A DNA stretch of 64,000 bases from Polaribacter sargassicola (GTDB lineage: Bacteria > Bacteroidota > Bacteroidia > Flavobacteriales > Flavobacteriaceae), in NCBI RefSeq assembly GCF_021991835.1, contig NZ_JAHDAU010000001.1:558001-622000 (forward strand), in the 5' to 3' direction. The translations under genes and the position numbers were made by a program. The notes under the pieces are model-generated. The model worked only from the letters and a program-made list of their open reading frames with translations. It was not told the origin of the DNA and made no database searches. Position 1 is the first letter of the stretch. Every line of letters begins with the position of its first letter. Shown here in pieces: positions 62,828 through 64,000 of this stretch.

Positions 62828-63229
62828 ATGAGAATTAGACCATATTTATCATTTGACGGAAATTGCCAACAGGCAGCAAACTTTTATACTTCTATTTTTG
62901 GAGGTGAAATTGTAGAAAAAACAACTTATAAAGAAGCTAAAATTGATATTCCTGATAATTATTTAGAAAAAATTCAACATTTAGAAATTAAATCTAAAAA
63001 CTTTCATATTATGATGTATGATGCATCTCCAGACACGCCTCTTACAAATGGAAACAATATTCACCTAGCAATAGATTTTGATTCTGAACAAGAGTTAAAC
63101 GAAGTTTTTAATCAATTAAGTGATTCTGGTATTGTGCATACACCGTTACAAGAAACCTCTTGGAATGCTATTTATGGAAGATGTACCGATAAATACAATA
63201 TCCATTGGATGTTAAATTTTAAAGCTTAA
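62828..63229 (+). CDS. VOC family protein, PhnB-like
   Basis: A 133-residue VOC protein of the PhnB/3-demethylubiquinone type. It begins with IRPYLSFDGNCQQAANFYTSIFGGE and has HIMMYDASPDTPL and a C-terminal YGRCTDKYNIHWMLNF, all typical. No enzymatic role is established for most of this group. It stands alone before a bidirectional terminator. Confidence 0.9.
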   Translation: MRIRPYLSFDGNCQQAANFYTSIFGGEIVEKTTYKEAKIDIPDNYLEKIQHLEIKSKNFHIMMYDASPDTPLTNGNNIHLAIDFDSEQELNEVFNQLSDSGIVHTPLQETSWNAIYGRCTDKYNIHWMLNFKA

Positions 63230-63230
63230 A

Positions 63231-63270
63231 AAAAAGGCTATCTAGAAATTAATTTTTAGATAGCCTTTTT
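63231..63270. terminator. Bidirectional terminator between the VOC and SIP genes
   Basis: AAAAAGGCTATCTA pairs with TAGATAGCCTTTTT (14 bp) around a 12-base A+T loop. It separates two convergent genes. Confidence 0.82.
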
Positions 63271-63279
63271 TATTAAACG

Positions 63280-64000
63280 TTATTCTTTTTCTTTTAAACG
63301 TTCGTTTGCAGACTCATTTTCAGAGATACCACTTTTCCAATAAGAATAAGCATATAACTCGTTACTAGACCAATTTAAGTCTTTACGAAGATAATTTCTA
63401 ATCTCTTTTACTGATGAAAATTCACATGCTACATATCCAAATTTTTCTGTTTCAGGAATATTAATACTTTGTACTTTATCAATTAAAAAGTTACCTTTTT
63501 CTGGATTTGGGTTATAGAACCATTTAAACTCTATATCTGCCTTTGTTTTTAATACCTGTTCATCTTCTTTGCCATGTACTTCAATCATACAAATTCCTTT
63601 TGCAGAACTAGGTAAAGATTCTAATATAACGCTAAGTACAGGTATGGCAGTTGCATCACCTACCAACAAATACCAATTAGCATCAGGTATAAGTTTCTTT
63701 TTATTTAATTTCATAGCAACACCAATTTCAAAACCAGGTTTAGCATCTATAGCCCAAGCAGAAGCAGGTCCGCTTTTTCCATGATTTACAAAGTCTATAG
63801 TTAGCTCTTTTTTATCTAAATCTATATTTCTATGCGTATAAGTACGCATGATTGGTAGTACTTCTTTTGGTGGTAGTATCCATTCATTTTTATCGGAATC
63901 AAAATAACGCATGTGCAATTTAGAAACCCCTTTAGGCGGAATAAAAACTTTGTTATTATCTCCTAAAACAGCATCTTTAAAAATACTTACATCACCCGTT
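63280..64000 (-). CDS. Siderophore-interacting protein, ferric-siderophore reductase (5' truncated by window)
   Basis: The frame stays open to the window end, so the N-terminus lies beyond it; internal TTG/ATG codons near 63910 are not the start. About 240 residues are visible. RTYTHRNIDLDKKELTIDFVNHG is the flavin-binding RxYTxR motif of SIP/ViuB proteins, followed by GPASAWA and the NADPH-side segment WYLLVGDATAIPVLSVI. It would reduce Fe(III)-siderophores in the cytoplasm. It fits with the TonB receptor and PepSY protein about 14 kb away. Confidence 0.92.
   Translation of the reverse strand, partial: TGDVSIFKDAVLGDNNKVFIPPKGVSKLHMRYFDSDKNEWILPPKEVLPIMRTYTHRNIDLDKKELTIDFVNHGKSGPASAWAIDAKPGFEIGVAMKLNKKKLIPDANWYLLVGDATAIPVLSVILESLPSSAKGICMIEVHGKEDEQVLKTKADIEFKWFYNPNPEKGNFLIDKVQSINIPETEKFGYVACEFSSVKEIRNYLRKDLNWSSNELYAYSYWKSGISENESANERLKEKE

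Noticed and set aside
1..64000. Search for prophage, IS, CRISPR, toxin-antitoxin or defence genes
   Set aside because: No transposase, integrase, phage structural gene, regular repeat array, restriction gene or typical toxin-antitoxin pair is visible; the SdpI-like gene alone does not make an immunity system.

Overview
The window is an A+T-rich stretch of what looks like the core chromosome of a member of the Flavobacteriaceae (Bacteroidetes), most like a marine Polaribacter/Tenacibaculum-type organism; the genus is an inference. The evidence is a gliding-motility lipoprotein gene (gldH) in the ricT-gldH-pbp1A arrangement, a type IX secretion gene (porZ) beside recO, SusC-style TonB receptor architecture, and repeated TAnnTTTG promoter boxes, two of them (tRNA-Cys, trpS) with TTG exactly 19 bases upstream. 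I see no insertion sequence, prophage, CRISPR array, integrase or plasmid gene. Genes are dense and most gaps are short.

Layout. 1-1464: 3' part of an AddB-like PD-(D/E)XK nuclease. 1510-4209: MATE transporter, crotonase-family protein, MOSC protein. 4274-5416 (-): DNA polymerase III delta'. 5596-7962: pgk and an aldo/keto reductase. 8057-10065 (-): glnS with a small lipoprotein. 10176-11440: zinc-ribbon protein, folB, a VOC protein and tRNA-Cys. 11865-16263: metallo-beta-lactamase-fold hydrolase, subtilisin-like lipoprotein, M1 aminopeptidase. 16321-19130 (-): LysE exporter, asd and a flavin/2Fe-2S reductase. 19306-23255 (-): a complete pyruvate formate-lyase operon (pflB-pflA-focA). 23470-25983: trhO, a U32/TrhP-like protein and a ferredoxin, probably a tRNA wobble-uridine hydroxylation unit. 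26350-34867: a long same-strand run of ricT, gldH, PBP1A, a two-subunit CoA transferase, three tandem paralogous small membrane proteins, exonuclease III and a LysM lytic transglycosylase. 35044-39114: DUF4837 lipoprotein, trpS, plsC, hemolysin III, CYTH protein. 39356-42412: porZ-recO. 42422-45719 (-): tight four-gene operon (metallophosphoesterase, GNAT, thioesterase, SdpI-like). 45780-49390 (-): siderophore TonB receptor and a PepSY reductase-like protein. 49674-55306: RND efflux operon. 55636-59175: Crp/Fnr regulator, thioredoxin, and nadA-nadB on the other strand. 59277-62678: methyltransferase, then cydA-cydB with a small membrane protein. 62828-64000: VOC protein and a siderophore-interacting reductase cut by the window end.

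How the genes fit together. The pfl operon, the bd-type oxidase and a Crp/Fnr regulator with three cysteines followed by thioredoxin suggest a cell able to cope with low oxygen. The TonB receptor, PepSY protein and siderophore-interacting protein suggest iron scavenging; the receptor promoter is bracketed by a perfect 21-bp inverted repeat. GldH, PorZ, PBP1A and the lytic transglycosylase serve envelope, gliding and secretion functions.

I do not see an obviously new defence or mobile system. The best candidates for something undescribed are the bracketed receptor promoter, the triplet of small membrane proteins behind the CoA transferase, the hairpin that overlaps the pflA start codon, and the pairing of the two tRNA hydroxylation routes with a ferredoxin.
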